A DNA stretch of 64,000 nucleotides from Mucilaginibacter sp. (GTDB lineage Bacteria; Bacteroidota; Bacteroidia; Sphingobacteriales; Sphingobacteriaceae), in the NCBI GenBank assembly GCA_025352225.1, contig JANXTT010000024.1:1-64000 (forward strand), in the 5' to 3' direction. The translations under genes and the position numbers were made by a program. The notes beneath the pieces are model-generated. The model was not told where the DNA came from, made no database searches, and was given only the letters and a program-made list of their open reading frames with translations. Shown piece after piece: positions 39,593 to 49,134 of this stretch (position 1 is its first letter; the number at the start of each line of letters is the position of its first letter).

Positions 39593-40558
39593 ATGAGCGG
39601 TGCAAGCGAAAATTTACAGCAGGTAACATTAGTTACCACCATTATTTTAGTATGCTGGATAGCTATTATGATAGCCTGGGAGCGAATATCCCCTTATCGT
39701 AAGGGCTTGCCGTTTTTTCGTGATGGCTTTTGGGTGGACCTAGTTTGGTACACCCTTATACAAAGCTTCTTCTTAAAAATCCTCATTTTCGACTATATAA
39801 TTGCCCCTATGCAGCAACATGTGCATTGGGATGGTATACATGCTTTTCAGGCATGGCCGTTGTGGTTGCAGGTAACGTTCTTTGTTGTTACCCACGATCT
39901 CTATATTTATTTGTTCCATCGTTTTCAGCATTATAGCCCGTTTTTCTGGCGCACGCACGAGGCTCATCACTCCGGTAAGCATGTCGATTTTATGGCAGGA
40001 TCACGCTCTCATGCCGTAGAGATCATTATTAACCAGACTATTGAATTTGCACCCATTATTATATTGCTGGGTCCAACATCTCCCGTGGTGCCTATAAAGG
40101 CTATGATTGATGCTACAATGGGGATGTTTATCCATGCTAATATTGATGTTAAATTGGGTAAGCTTAAATACTTTTTAAACTCGCCCGAACTGCATTTATG
40201 GCACCATGCCAATTACAAAGAAGTATTCCACGCTAATTTTTCTACCAAGTTTTCAATTTGGGATTATATATTTGGTACGGCTTATTTCCCGGGCCATAAA
40301 CCTGGGAACGAGCCGGAAAACTGGGGTCTGCATTATGATTTCCCGCGGGATTATTTTTTGCAACATGCCTTCTCGGTAAAACGATTTGACGAGCAAAGCC
40401 TGTTAAAGTATAAATGGTTTAGCTGGTACTATAATCTGCGGCCCAATTTTATCAGGCTTTTTAAAAAAACATCGATACAAACTCCTGCAATTCAGCAGGA
40501 TGCAACAATTACCCAATCTTCAATAATAGTTAACGCAGCTGAATTGCAGGATGTATAA
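39593..40558 (+). CDS. Sterol desaturase / fatty acid hydroxylase family protein
   Basis: HDLYIYLFHRFQH, HEAHHS, LHLWHHANYKE histidine boxes. Confidence 0.9.
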   Translation: MSGASENLQQVTLVTTIILVCWIAIMIAWERISPYRKGLPFFRDGFWVDLVWYTLIQSFFLKILIFDYIIAPMQQHVHWDGIHAFQAWPLWLQVTFFVVTHDLYIYLFHRFQHYSPFFWRTHEAHHSGKHVDFMAGSRSHAVEIIINQTIEFAPIIILLGPTSPVVPIKAMIDATMGMFIHANIDVKLGKLKYFLNSPELHLWHHANYKEVFHANFSTKFSIWDYIFGTAYFPGHKPGNEPENWGLHYDFPRDYFLQHAFSVKRFDEQSLLKYKWFSWYYNLRPNFIRLFKKTSIQTPAIQQDATITQSSIIVNAAELQDV

Positions 40559-40614
40559 AACTAATTATTAACTTGCGTGTTAATTGTACTAAGTTTTACT
40601 AATACCTGTATATT

Positions 40615-40995
40615 TTGCGCTGGCTATTTTTATTCATCGCTTCGTTATTTGAAGCCCTTTGGACTTATGCTGTTAAGTATTTGAATTTCAGCAACCTTAA
40701 AACATTAAGGTTCGATAATTTTTATAAAATGGATGGCGGCCTGCCTATATTTTTGCCTTTGGCAGGTTATATTCTTTTTGGTATCGGTAACATCTATTTC
40801 TTTTCGCTATCACTCAAATCGCTTACCAATGCCACCGCTTACTCTGTTTGGACGGCCATGACCATTGTAGTTTTAAAGCTGATTGAGTTGCTCTACTTCA
40901 AACAAAAAATATCTGTAATTGAATTTATGTTCATCCTGATGATACTAGTTGGTATTATGGGCCTCAAATTTTACGCTACTCCGGAGAAAGTGTAG
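40615..40995 (+). CDS. SMR/EmrE-like small membrane transporter
   Basis: LFLFIASLFEALWTYAVKY, 4 TM segments, SLTNATAYSVWTAM; apparent TTG start. Confidence 0.78.
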   Translation: MRWLFLFIASLFEALWTYAVKYLNFSNLKTLRFDNFYKMDGGLPIFLPLAGYILFGIGNIYFFSLSLKSLTNATAYSVWTAMTIVVLKLIELLYFKQKISVIEFMFILMILVGIMGLKFYATPEKV

Positions 40996-41063
40996 CACAA
41001 AATACATTTGTTACAATCTAAAAGCGGCACACAAGGCTCAATTACGATATTAACTCATTATTT

Positions 41064-41597
41064 TTATTGAAAAGCAACTACCATTCTGCCTTCATTTTTG
41101 ACTGTGTTGAATGTAAAAGAAGCTATTTTTCTATCCTTAACAGTTAAAAAATATTTAATTACATCGTTAGATTGGTTATTAGATACATCTGGAATGATGA
41201 CAATGTCCTTATTATTCGAAACTGTTTTTATACCACCTATAAACGTGGTAAGTGCTATTCCAGGTGTTTTATCTTCTTTATCCGTTCCTTTAAATGTAGA
41301 AACAAACATGGATACGCCATTTTTCCGTACGATCACATACTGGGACGAAGCACCCATATCCAGTTCTTTTACTGTATAGTATGAATTTTCGCTGGCATCT
41401 TTTTGTAAAAAGTCACCTTTGTATTTTACAAAATCATCTCCAAGCCCTAGGGTAGCTTTCATCATCGTATTTGCAATATCCAGGCCTTTAGCAGCGTCCG
41501 CGTCTGTATTTGTTTTAACGGGTACTGACTGTGCATTGCTAAATACCGGAAAAAGCATCGCAGTTAATGTAATGATTAAAATAAATGTTCGTTTCAT
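41064..41597 (-). CDS. Hypothetical secreted protein
   Basis: Signal peptide; 177 aa. Confidence 0.7.
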   Translation of the reverse strand: MKRTFILIITLTAMLFPVFSNAQSVPVKTNTDADAAKGLDIANTMMKATLGLGDDFVKYKGDFLQKDASENSYYTVKELDMGASSQYVIVRKNGVSMFVSTFKGTDKEDKTPGIALTTFIGGIKTVSNNKDIVIIPDVSNNQSNDVIKYFLTVKDRKIASFTFNTVKNEGRMVVAFQ

Positions 41598-41742
41598 AAT
41601 TTAAATTTAGAATGGAAAGTTAAATTTAAAAATAGACTTTAAATAATTTTTTAAAAAATAGGATGTGTTTAGGATACGATGTTGAAGCATCCATATAGCA
41701 GTGATGTAGGTATTTATATTCCATTAAGTTAAACTCTGCAAC

Positions 41743-43302
41743 TTATCCATAGCATGCTCTACGGCTTGCTTTAAGCAATAACCGGGGTTGATGCTCAATA
41801 TAAGTAGGGTAAACAATTGACTTACCCGCTACTACTATAGTTAGGTTTAACTCAATTGCAAGCCGTTTAATTTCATAAGCACCTTTTCTGCCTACCGCCG
41901 ATGCCGGGAAGAGTATTTTATTATTTGTTGACTTTTTGATTAGATTGGCTTTTGGTAAAACCCATTCCAGTTTAATGGATTTATTGTTAAAGATATCAGC
42001 AATATCCTGATGCGGTGTTATAATCTGGCTTGATTTGGTAAGTGCTGAACTTTCTAGATCTAGCAATTGTTGAGGTGCCCGAAAATCGTTCAACGTTTCA
42101 CTTTCAGGAAATATTTTGCAAGCCAGATCTAATCTGTCATGCAATTTCTGTATGGGTAAACGAGTCATAAAAACATCAAATGTTCTGCCTCCAAAAACAC
42201 CTTCATCCCAAAGAAAAGGTAAAAGATTTTGCGATATTACCAGGTGCGTAGTTTCGACAGGTATTTTTTTAGCCGCCGCTTGAGCCATTAATTTATCAAA
42301 GCGCAGTAATAAGGAAAATACATTTTTTTTCGATTTGGATAAAATCCGGATATAAAGTATTCTTTGTAATGCAGCAAAGGACAGGTGTATGGTATTTGAA
42401 GCGTTTTTCGTTTTCCAGTTGTAGCGTGCAAGCCTATTGAACCTGTTTTGCCGAAATGGGATAATAAAGAAATCATTTACTGATGCAACAGTAGTTATAT
42501 AAGCGTCTAATTCTGGCCATTTTTCGTCTACTATAAATGTAGTAATCGCTTTTTTCTTATTAATAGGGGTAATTGCAGTGTTTTTAAAACACGTTAAATT
42601 TCCACAGGAATAACAATCATTAAGTTTTGAAGGTTGAAAAACGGGTTTGGGATTGTTAATATTGGGGTCTTTGTTTTTGTTAACACTTTTAAATTTTACG
42701 ATAAGTTTATCGGGAGTAATGTCAATTTCAATTCTGAATGAATAAGCCGACCTAAAACGAAGATCAATATAGTTCCATTTTACAGTAGCGTCCCTGTTTT
42801 TTTCGGCTAGCGAGCCTTTAATAATTTGGGTATGTTTATGCCTTTCAATAATTTCGAAGTGGGCATTCAACGCGGCATCATATAAAGCATTTGAAAGCTG
42901 ACACAAACCTCCGGCTACGGTCGGAATTATACAACCCTCCCTAATTTCCCTCCCTATTACAAACTGCTTACCTATATTGGGATTGCCAATGTACTTCCAA
43001 AAACTAAATATGTTGTTTGCCGGTATTTCAATACCATTCAGCATTTTGGCAGCCGATCGCAGATTTTGAACCTTGCCGGCTGTAAGTATCCAGTTGCTTT
43101 CATTATCATCAATGTTCCAAAGGTCGCTTTCTGATACTGCAATAATGGTTTCGTTTATAAGTTCATCAGTATCTGAAAACTTGCGTACTTCAGAAAATAA
43201 ATTTTGAGATCCACGTTTTATAATAAAAACAAATGATTTTAGCCTGAATATGACGCCTTGCAATAAACTATGGTTTTCAGCTAAGATTTTCGTGGAACTC
43301 AT
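41743..43302 (-). CDS. VanW-domain/glycosyltransferase-like protein with apparently shortened, frameshifted C-terminus
   Basis: GGLCQLSNALYDAAL, VKWNYIDLRFRSAYSFRIE (VanW); LFPASAVGRKGAYE...YIEHQPRLLLKA then abrupt stop; alternative frame reads QAVEHAMDKLQSLT*. Confidence 0.75.
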   Translation of the reverse strand: MSSTKILAENHSLLQGVIFRLKSFVFIIKRGSQNLFSEVRKFSDTDELINETIIAVSESDLWNIDDNESNWILTAGKVQNLRSAAKMLNGIEIPANNIFSFWKYIGNPNIGKQFVIGREIREGCIIPTVAGGLCQLSNALYDAALNAHFEIIERHKHTQIIKGSLAEKNRDATVKWNYIDLRFRSAYSFRIEIDITPDKLIVKFKSVNKNKDPNINNPKPVFQPSKLNDCYSCGNLTCFKNTAITPINKKKAITTFIVDEKWPELDAYITTVASVNDFFIIPFRQNRFNRLARYNWKTKNASNTIHLSFAALQRILYIRILSKSKKNVFSLLLRFDKLMAQAAAKKIPVETTHLVISQNLLPFLWDEGVFGGRTFDVFMTRLPIQKLHDRLDLACKIFPESETLNDFRAPQQLLDLESSALTKSSQIITPHQDIADIFNNKSIKLEWVLPKANLIKKSTNNKILFPASAVGRKGAYEIKRLAIELNLTIVVAGKSIVYPTYIEHQPRLLLKASRRACYG

Positions 43303-43568
43303 ATTACGCCGTTATAGGGGTTGACGTTGCATGTAAATTTATTCAAAATGCCTAATAAAACAAAAACAATATATTACATAGTGCGAAAATAATATTTGTT
43401 GGTAAAAGGTATTAACGGAATATGATGAGTTTTGAATTAACACCAACCTGAACAAATTAGCCCTTTATTGGTTTTTTCTTGTTTTAATATATAGGATTAT
43501 ATTTTATACCCATTATAGTTTAGAAGTCATGCTGATAAAATTGTAATGTCTATGTATTGCATTAATTA

Positions 43569-44117
43569 TTACTTCCCCAATACCTCTAATACGAAAAAAA
43601 AGATGGCTACGCTGGCAAAGCCCAGGCTAATTAACCAGTATATTCGTTTTTTAACAAGGATAGAAATTGCGCCGATGGCTATGGCTATTTGAAACAGCGT
43701 TACCGACCGGGCGAGGGTATTATGGCTTTGTACATGCGCATGCGATTCCGCTTCGGCCTCTTTGGCTTTGTCCATTATTTCTTTTTGTTGAGCCTTATTT
43801 TCTTTAAGCTTCTGCTCGTCGGCGGGGATGGGCTGTTTGCCAAGTGCCTTGAGTATTTTACCGTTTGATGCCAATATTTCAGCTTTGATACCTTTGGCTT
43901 GGTAATAAGCCCATTGGTCGCTGGCATGTATCTGACTCAACATTGACTCGTCGGCATGGTGAGCCGCAATTAAGCTGGTAATGGCGGAGAATACCGCGAT
44001 GATGGCCGTTGTTAAGGCAACATATACTACCCATTTGTTTCCTTCGGCCTCGGCATGGTGAGCCCCTTCATGTATATGTTCGTGTAACGATTCGGTGGGA
44101 TCTTCTAATTCTTCCAT
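43569..44117 (-). CDS. DUF4337-like membrane protein
   Basis: HADESMLSQIHASDQWAYYQAKGIKAEI; start moved to ATG 44117. Confidence 0.82.
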   Translation of the reverse strand: MEELEDPTESLHEHIHEGAHHAEAEGNKWVVYVALTTAIIAVFSAITSLIAAHHADESMLSQIHASDQWAYYQAKGIKAEILASNGKILKALGKQPIPADEQKLKENKAQQKEIMDKAKEAEAESHAHVQSHNTLARSVTLFQIAIAIGAISILVKKRIYWLISLGFASVAIFFFVLEVLGK

Positions 44118-44267
44118 GGGTATTGGTTTATAAATTCTAAACGTAAATGTAAAACTAAAAAGTATATTGCAGTATTGGCATCGCGTAAAACAGAGCAACA
44201 CTAGTTAACGTTTTAGAGCGGTTTTGTTTATTTAAAATTAGGTGTGCACTTAGCGGTTTTACAAAGG

Positions 44268-44972
44268 TTAACCCTGAGTTTTTTTAACCCCGGCAATAAA
44301 ATCCTTGAGGTAATAAGGTTCAAAATAGGCCACGTCAACAAAGTTGTTATTGTTAAAGTTTTGCAAAGCGGGGCTTAACAGATCCCTTGCCGAATTAACA
44401 AAGTCCACCATGTTAATAAACAAGGCATTAGGGTTATGACCCAGGGTTGCTTTACATTTCTCGGCACCATCGCCAAAAAATATCATTTGTTGGGTAGATA
44501 ATAGATCATCAAAACTATTCTCATTGATAACCTCGGCACTGGTAGGTTTTATTTGCTTGCCATGTGCATCAAAAATGGCAGTATAAACTTCCATGCGGCG
44601 GGCGTCAATCATGGGGCAAAGCAAGGTGTTGGGCTCAATATTTATCTCCTTACGGGATATAAGCCCATGCGCCATTGCTGCTAAGGTTTCAACAGATATA
44701 AGTGGTTTATCAAGCGAAAAGCATAAACCTTTTGCCGTTGATACCCCTATGCGCAAACCCGTGTATGAGCCGGGCCCGCAACTAACTGCAACAGCATCCA
44801 GCAGGGCATAAGCTAATCCTGCTTCTTTAAAAACTTCGGCTATATACAGGGTTATAACTTCGGCATGTATGTTACGCTGGTTAATTTCGCGCAGGGCAAG
44901 TATGTTATTATCCGCCGCTAAGGCAACAGAGCACGATGTGGTGGCGGTTTCTATAAGCAGTAATAAACTCAT
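44268..44972 (-). CDS. tsaB: tRNA threonylcarbamoyladenosine biosynthesis protein TsaB
   Basis: LLIETATTSCSVAL, GPGSYTGLRIGVSTAKGL; start at 44972. Confidence 0.93.
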   Translation of the reverse strand: MSLLLLIETATTSCSVALAADNNILALREINQRNIHAEVITLYIAEVFKEAGLAYALLDAVAVSCGPGSYTGLRIGVSTAKGLCFSLDKPLISVETLAAMAHGLISRKEINIEPNTLLCPMIDARRMEVYTAIFDAHGKQIKPTSAEVINENSFDDLLSTQQMIFFGDGAEKCKATLGHNPNALFINMVDFVNSARDLLSPALQNFNNNNFVDVAYFEPYYLKDFIAGVKKTQG

Positions 44973-44976
44973 ATTT

Positions 44977-45219
44977 TTAGGGTACAGGGTCGTGCCCGTG
45001 GCCACCCCAGGGGTTGCAGCGGGCAATGCGTTTCAAAGTTAACCATCCGCCCTTAAAGGCGCCATGTTTTTTTATGGCCTCCATGCCAAATTGCGAACAA
45101 GTTGGGGTGTAGCGACATTGCTGGCCCAGCAAGGGTGATAGTAAATATTGGTACCCCCTGATGAGCACTATAAAAATACCGCCAATAAACCATTGCACTA
45201 TACGTATAATTGCGCCCAT
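44977..45219 (-). CDS. yidD: Membrane protein insertion efficiency factor YidD
   Basis: [58 protein letters not shown]. Confidence 0.97.
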   Translation of the reverse strand: MGAIIRIVQWFIGGIFIVLIRGYQYLLSPLLGQQCRYTPTCSQFGMEAIKKHGAFKGGWLTLKRIARCNPWGGHGHDPVP

Positions 45220-45599
45220 TATTTAAGTTGCGCGCAAATTTGCATCAGTGCCTTTTGCATTTTCTTCTCAAAAAAATCATACTGGGGTATCTCTTTACCT
45301 ATAAAACCGATAGATAATACCAGCGTTTTATCCACGGCAAGCAAATGATTGTAAAGGTATTGTTGTTTAAGCATGCGATAGGCTTCACGCATACGGCGTT
45401 TGATCAGATTACGATCTACAGCATGTTTATAACGCTTTTTTGATACTGCAAATACTACTTGCGCGGCAAACGGCTCACTTACCGGCGAGACAAGCATAGC
45501 AACCTTATATGGGTAGCATAAAAAAGAAGAACCGTTATGAAAAAGCCCTTCAATAAGCTTTTTATTACATAACCGTTCTTCTTTTTTAAATGTATACAT
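45219..45599 (-). CDS. rnpA: Ribonuclease P protein component
   Basis: [13 protein letters not shown] signature, next to rpmH and yidD. Confidence 0.93.
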   Translation of the reverse strand: MYTFKKEERLCNKKLIEGLFHNGSSFLCYPYKVAMLVSPVSEPFAAQVVFAVSKKRYKHAVDRNLIKRRMREAYRMLKQQYLYNHLLAVDKTLVLSIGFIGKEIPQYDFFEKKMQKALMQICAQLK

Positions 45600-45672
45600 A
45601 CAATTGCAACTGAACCGAAAAATAAATATTACCCGGCGGCACCAGCCCGATTAACGGGAAGCAATCGGCGTA

Positions 45673-45831
45673 CTATGCTTTATGGCGACGTTCGTCAGAT
45701 ACTGACAATCTTTTTCTTCCTTTTGCTCTACGTGAAGCTAAAATTCTTCTGCCATTAGCAGTTGACATACGCTCACGGAATCCGTGTTTATTTCTTCTTT
45801 TACGCTGAGAAGGCTGAAACGTTCTTTTCAT
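45673..45831 (-). CDS. rpmH: 50S ribosomal protein L34 (52 aa, absent from the ORF track)
   Basis: Minus-strand translation [52 protein letters not shown]. Confidence 0.98.
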   Translation of the reverse strand: MKRTFQPSQRKRRNKHGFRERMSTANGRRILASRRAKGRKRLSVSDERRHKA

Positions 45832-46036
45832 GACTATTTACTTATATACGCTGTTTTAAAAACAAGAGCGCAAATATAGTGTAGTTTTTTCACAATTCAA
45901 ACGGCGTTTGTGTTTTTATTGTAGATAGTTTTTTTGAATATGACTCGGTGTTTGATGATGTATCTTGTAAAGTATTAAGCAGTCTCGCATGTCGTTCTTA
46001 ATAACATTCAGATAAGAATGCTCAAATTAGACTAAA

Positions 46037-46627
46037 TCATATACAAAACTCGTCCTTTTCTTTATCTTCCTGCCAGGTATATTCTATCTCCCGCGCAATT
46101 TTGCGGGCGAATTCTGCCCCGTGAATATCCTTTAAAAATCCAAGTGTCATATCCATACCCGCGCTAACACCCGATGACGTGTAATACTTGCCCGCAACTA
46201 TCCACCGAGCCTGGTTTATCCATTGAACAAGCGGCCCCTGTGTTTTTACCCAGTCCAATGCACGCTTGTTTGAAGTTGCTCGTTTATAATCTAACAAACC
46301 TGTTTTTGCTAGTAAAGCGCTGCCAGTGCATACCGTTAAAACGTATTGACTATTTATGGCTGTTTGTTTTATCAATTGAATTAATGGTACATTGCCAACT
46401 TCTATGCGGGCGCCAAATCCACCTGGAATTATAAATATATCGGTACCATTACTAATACTTTCTAAACTATCGCTGCAGATTTTTACGCCATGTGTATTAT
46501 GAACTAAGCCACCCATTTGCGAATAAAAATATACCTGATAATAATCCTTTAATCGCCCCAGAATTTCTACAGGGCCAAATACATCCAGTGTTTCAAAGTC
46601 GTTGAACAATAGCACGGATACTTTCAT
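46037..46627 (-). CDS. DJ-1/PfpI (GATase1-like) family protein
   Basis: LLFNDFETLDVFGPVEIL, VLTVCTGSALLAKTGLLD, RATSNKRALDWV. Confidence 0.9.
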   Translation of the reverse strand: MKVSVLLFNDFETLDVFGPVEILGRLKDYYQVYFYSQMGGLVHNTHGVKICSDSLESISNGTDIFIIPGGFGARIEVGNVPLIQLIKQTAINSQYVLTVCTGSALLAKTGLLDYKRATSNKRALDWVKTQGPLVQWINQARWIVAGKYYTSSGVSAGMDMTLGFLKDIHGAEFARKIAREIEYTWQEDKEKDEFCI

Positions 46628-46632
46628 TATAC

Positions 46633-47037
46633 TTAAACTTTATTAGCCAGCAGATCCCTGATCTCGGTTAACAACAGCTCTTCTTTAGTAGGAGGTATGG
46701 GTACGGTTGGTACTTCGGCTTCCTTGCGTTTCATCCTGTTTATGCCTTTAATAACTAGGAATATGATGAATGCAATAATTATAAAGTCGATCACGTTGTT
46801 AATAAACAAGCCGTAATTAATAGCCACTTCAGGGGTTTTACCGATAGCCGGTTTTAAAACGTATTTAACATTCTTAAAGTCGATGCCATTTAATACTAGC
46901 CCGATTGGAGGCATAATAACATCAGTAACTAAGGATGTTACAATTTTACCAAAAGCGGCACCAATAATAACACCTACAGCCAAATCGACAACATTGCCCC
47001 TAACTGCAAATTCTTTAAATTCTTTAACCAGTCCCAT
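46633..47037 (-). CDS. mscL: Large-conductance mechanosensitive channel MscL
   Basis: [42 protein letters not shown]. Confidence 0.97.
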   Translation of the reverse strand: MGLVKEFKEFAVRGNVVDLAVGVIIGAAFGKIVTSLVTDVIMPPIGLVLNGIDFKNVKYVLKPAIGKTPEVAINYGLFINNVIDFIIIAFIIFLVIKGINRMKRKEAEVPTVPIPPTKEELLLTEIRDLLANKV

Positions 47038-47165
47038 ATTTATTGGTTTATGAGTATATAATGCAAGTTATTAAATGATTTTTAAAAAAAGCGAACATTT
47101 TTTTGTTTATGCGGTTAATAGTTTCAAAAAAATTAAGGTGATGATGCCGATGCTATTGCGCATAA

Positions 47166-47202
47166 CGAACAAAAAGCCTGCAATATCATGCTTTTTTGTT
47201 CG
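47166..47202. repeat. Hairpin in the divergent mscL/rpoN intergenic region
   Basis: CGAACAAAAAG...CTTTTTTGTTCG inverted repeat. Confidence 0.7.
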
Positions 47203-47212
47203 GCCTAATTAA

Positions 47213-47220
47213 TGTATTTT
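47213..47220 (+). promoter_or_regulatory. TATTTTTG -7 box upstream of rpoN
   Basis: Matches TAnnTTTG, 15 bp before the ATG at 47235. Confidence 0.55.
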
Positions 47221-47234
47221 TGCCACAGTCCATT

Positions 47235-48713
47235 ATGTTAAAACAAAATTTACAACAAAAGCTTCTACAAAAACTATCGCCGCAGCAAATACAATTTATC
47301 AAGCTGTTGCAAGTCCCTACTGTGTCTTTAGATACCCGTATAAAGGAAGAGCTCGAAGAAAATCCTGCACTGGAAGACTTTAGCCTTTCCAATATGAGTG
47401 AACCCGACGAGCAGTATCCCGATAAGGACCCTGATGATGATAACTTTAGCAAGGACGATAATGAGCAGAGTGATTTTGATGAGTTTAATATAGACGACTA
47501 CCTGCAGGACGATAACGTAAACGACTACGGTTCGCGCTATGACCAAAATGGCGATGACGATGAGGAACGTAAGGAAATGCCGATAGCTATACAATCATCG
47601 TTTTTTGAAAGTTTGCAGAACCAACTTGACTTGTTGCCACTGTCTGACAAAGATTTTAGCATAGGCGAGCAGATTATTGGTAGTTTGGATGATGATGGTT
47701 ACCTGCGCAGGCCAATAATGTCGATAACTGACGACCTGGCGTTTTCGCGGAATATTATGGCCGAAGATGAAGAGGTAGAGGATATGTTAAAGGTGATACA
47801 AAGCTTTGACCCTGCCGGTGTTGGCGCTCGTGATTTACAGGAGTGCCTGCTTATCCAGTTACGGAAAAAGGACGCTAATGACCCCATTGTAAAAAAAGCC
47901 ATCAAAGTTGTGGAGGATTACCTGGACGAGTTTACCCGCAAACACTATGATAAGTTGGAGCGATCGTTAGGTATGAATTCTATGGAGCTAAAAGGGGTGG
48001 TGAACGAGATACTAAAGCTTAACCCTAAGCCCGGCGACTCAAACGAGGTAAATACAAAGCAAATGCAGGTTATTCCGGATTTTCATATCAGTAATAATGA
48101 TGGTGTGCTGATATTGACCTTAAATTCAAAAAATGCTCCCGAACTGCGTGTAAGCCGCTCATATCAGGATATGTTTGAGCACTATGATAAATCGGCGCAA
48201 AAGGATAAAAAAATGCGGGAGGCTGTGCAATTTGTTAAGCAAAAGCTCGATTCGGCAAAGTGGTTTATTGATGCAATAAAGCAACGGCAGCAAACGCTGC
48301 TTAAAACCATGAATGCCATAATGCATTATCAATACGAGTTTTTTCTGACTGGCGATGAGCGTAACCTGCGCCCCATGATATTAAAGGATATTGCCGACAG
48401 GATAGCGATGGATATTTCAACCGTGTCGCGCGTGGCCAACTCCAAATATGTACAAACCGAGTTTGGCACTTTTCTGCTTAAATCGTTCTTCTCCGAAGCG
48501 ATACAGATGGAGAGTGGCGAAGAGGTATCAAACAAAGAGGTTAAAAAGATACTTGAGGACTTTATAGGAGCCGAAGATAAACTGCACCCTTTAGCCGATG
48601 AAAAGCTTACAGAGATACTAAAAGAACGCGGCTACAACATAGCCCGTCGTACTGTAGCCAAATACCGCGAGCAAATGAATATCCCGGTAGCCCGGTTAAG
48701 GAAAGAGTTGTAA
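47235..48713 (+). CDS. rpoN: RNA polymerase sigma-54 factor
   Basis: LQQKLLQKLSPQQIQFIKLLQ, ARRTVAKYREQMNIP RpoN box; ATG 47235 preferred. Confidence 0.95.
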   Translation: MLKQNLQQKLLQKLSPQQIQFIKLLQVPTVSLDTRIKEELEENPALEDFSLSNMSEPDEQYPDKDPDDDNFSKDDNEQSDFDEFNIDDYLQDDNVNDYGSRYDQNGDDDEERKEMPIAIQSSFFESLQNQLDLLPLSDKDFSIGEQIIGSLDDDGYLRRPIMSITDDLAFSRNIMAEDEEVEDMLKVIQSFDPAGVGARDLQECLLIQLRKKDANDPIVKKAIKVVEDYLDEFTRKHYDKLERSLGMNSMELKGVVNEILKLNPKPGDSNEVNTKQMQVIPDFHISNNDGVLILTLNSKNAPELRVSRSYQDMFEHYDKSAQKDKKMREAVQFVKQKLDSAKWFIDAIKQRQQTLLKTMNAIMHYQYEFFLTGDERNLRPMILKDIADRIAMDISTVSRVANSKYVQTEFGTFLLKSFFSEAIQMESGEEVSNKEVKKILEDFIGAEDKLHPLADEKLTEILKERGYNIARRTVAKYREQMNIPVARLRKEL

Positions 48714-48820
48714 TAGGGGGAGAATATATAGCAAACCATGTACTTTTTTAAACATAATTTTTATTTTTAAATTTATTACAATATATTTGCGCCTCTTTTG
48801 AAAAGGAATATATTAATAAG

Positions 48821-49066
48821 ATGAAAAAAGATTTGCATCCATCCAGCTATAGATTTGTTGTTTTTAAAGATTTGTCTAACGACTATGCTTTTTTAACAAA
48901 ATCATGTATCGATACCAAAGAATCCATAAAATGGGAAGACGGTAACGAATACCCACTTGTAAAATTAGAAATTTCGCATACATCGCACCCATTCTTTACA
49001 GGTAAGATGAAGCTTATTGATACAGCAGGCCGTATTGATAAATTCAAGACCCGTTACAAGCGATAA
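48821..49066 (+). CDS. rpmE2: 50S ribosomal protein L31 type B
   Basis: [17 protein letters not shown]...[27 protein letters not shown]. Confidence 0.95.
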   Translation: MKKDLHPSSYRFVVFKDLSNDYAFLTKSCIDTKESIKWEDGNEYPLVKLEISHTSHPFFTGKMKLIDTAGRIDKFKTRYKR

Positions 49067-49091
49067 TCATTAATAAAAAATAAAATAATTG

Positions 49092-49126
49092 AAAGTCCGG
49101 GCTTTGCAGTCCGGACTTTTTTTATT
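49092..49126 (+). terminator. Rho-independent terminator after rpmE2
   Basis: AAAGTCCGG...CCGGACTTTTTTT. Confidence 0.9.
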
Positions 49127-49129
49127 TTT
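49122..49129 (+). promoter_or_regulatory. TATTTTTG -7 box overlapping the terminator T-tract, 5 bp before the next ATG
   Basis: Matches TAnnTTTG; ATG at 49135. Confidence 0.5.
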
Positions 49130-49134
49130 GCCCC

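Noticed and set aside
41784-41787. Single-base error in the GGGG run as the sole explanation for the VanW tail frameshift
   Set aside because: Frame 0 after the run still reads EHQPRLLLKA, which fits the family pattern, so the frame change probably lies downstream and a deletion is more likely.
48821-49066. L31 gene as an unusual zinc-independent variant
   Set aside because: It is an ordinary type B L31 without the Cys motif, which is common.
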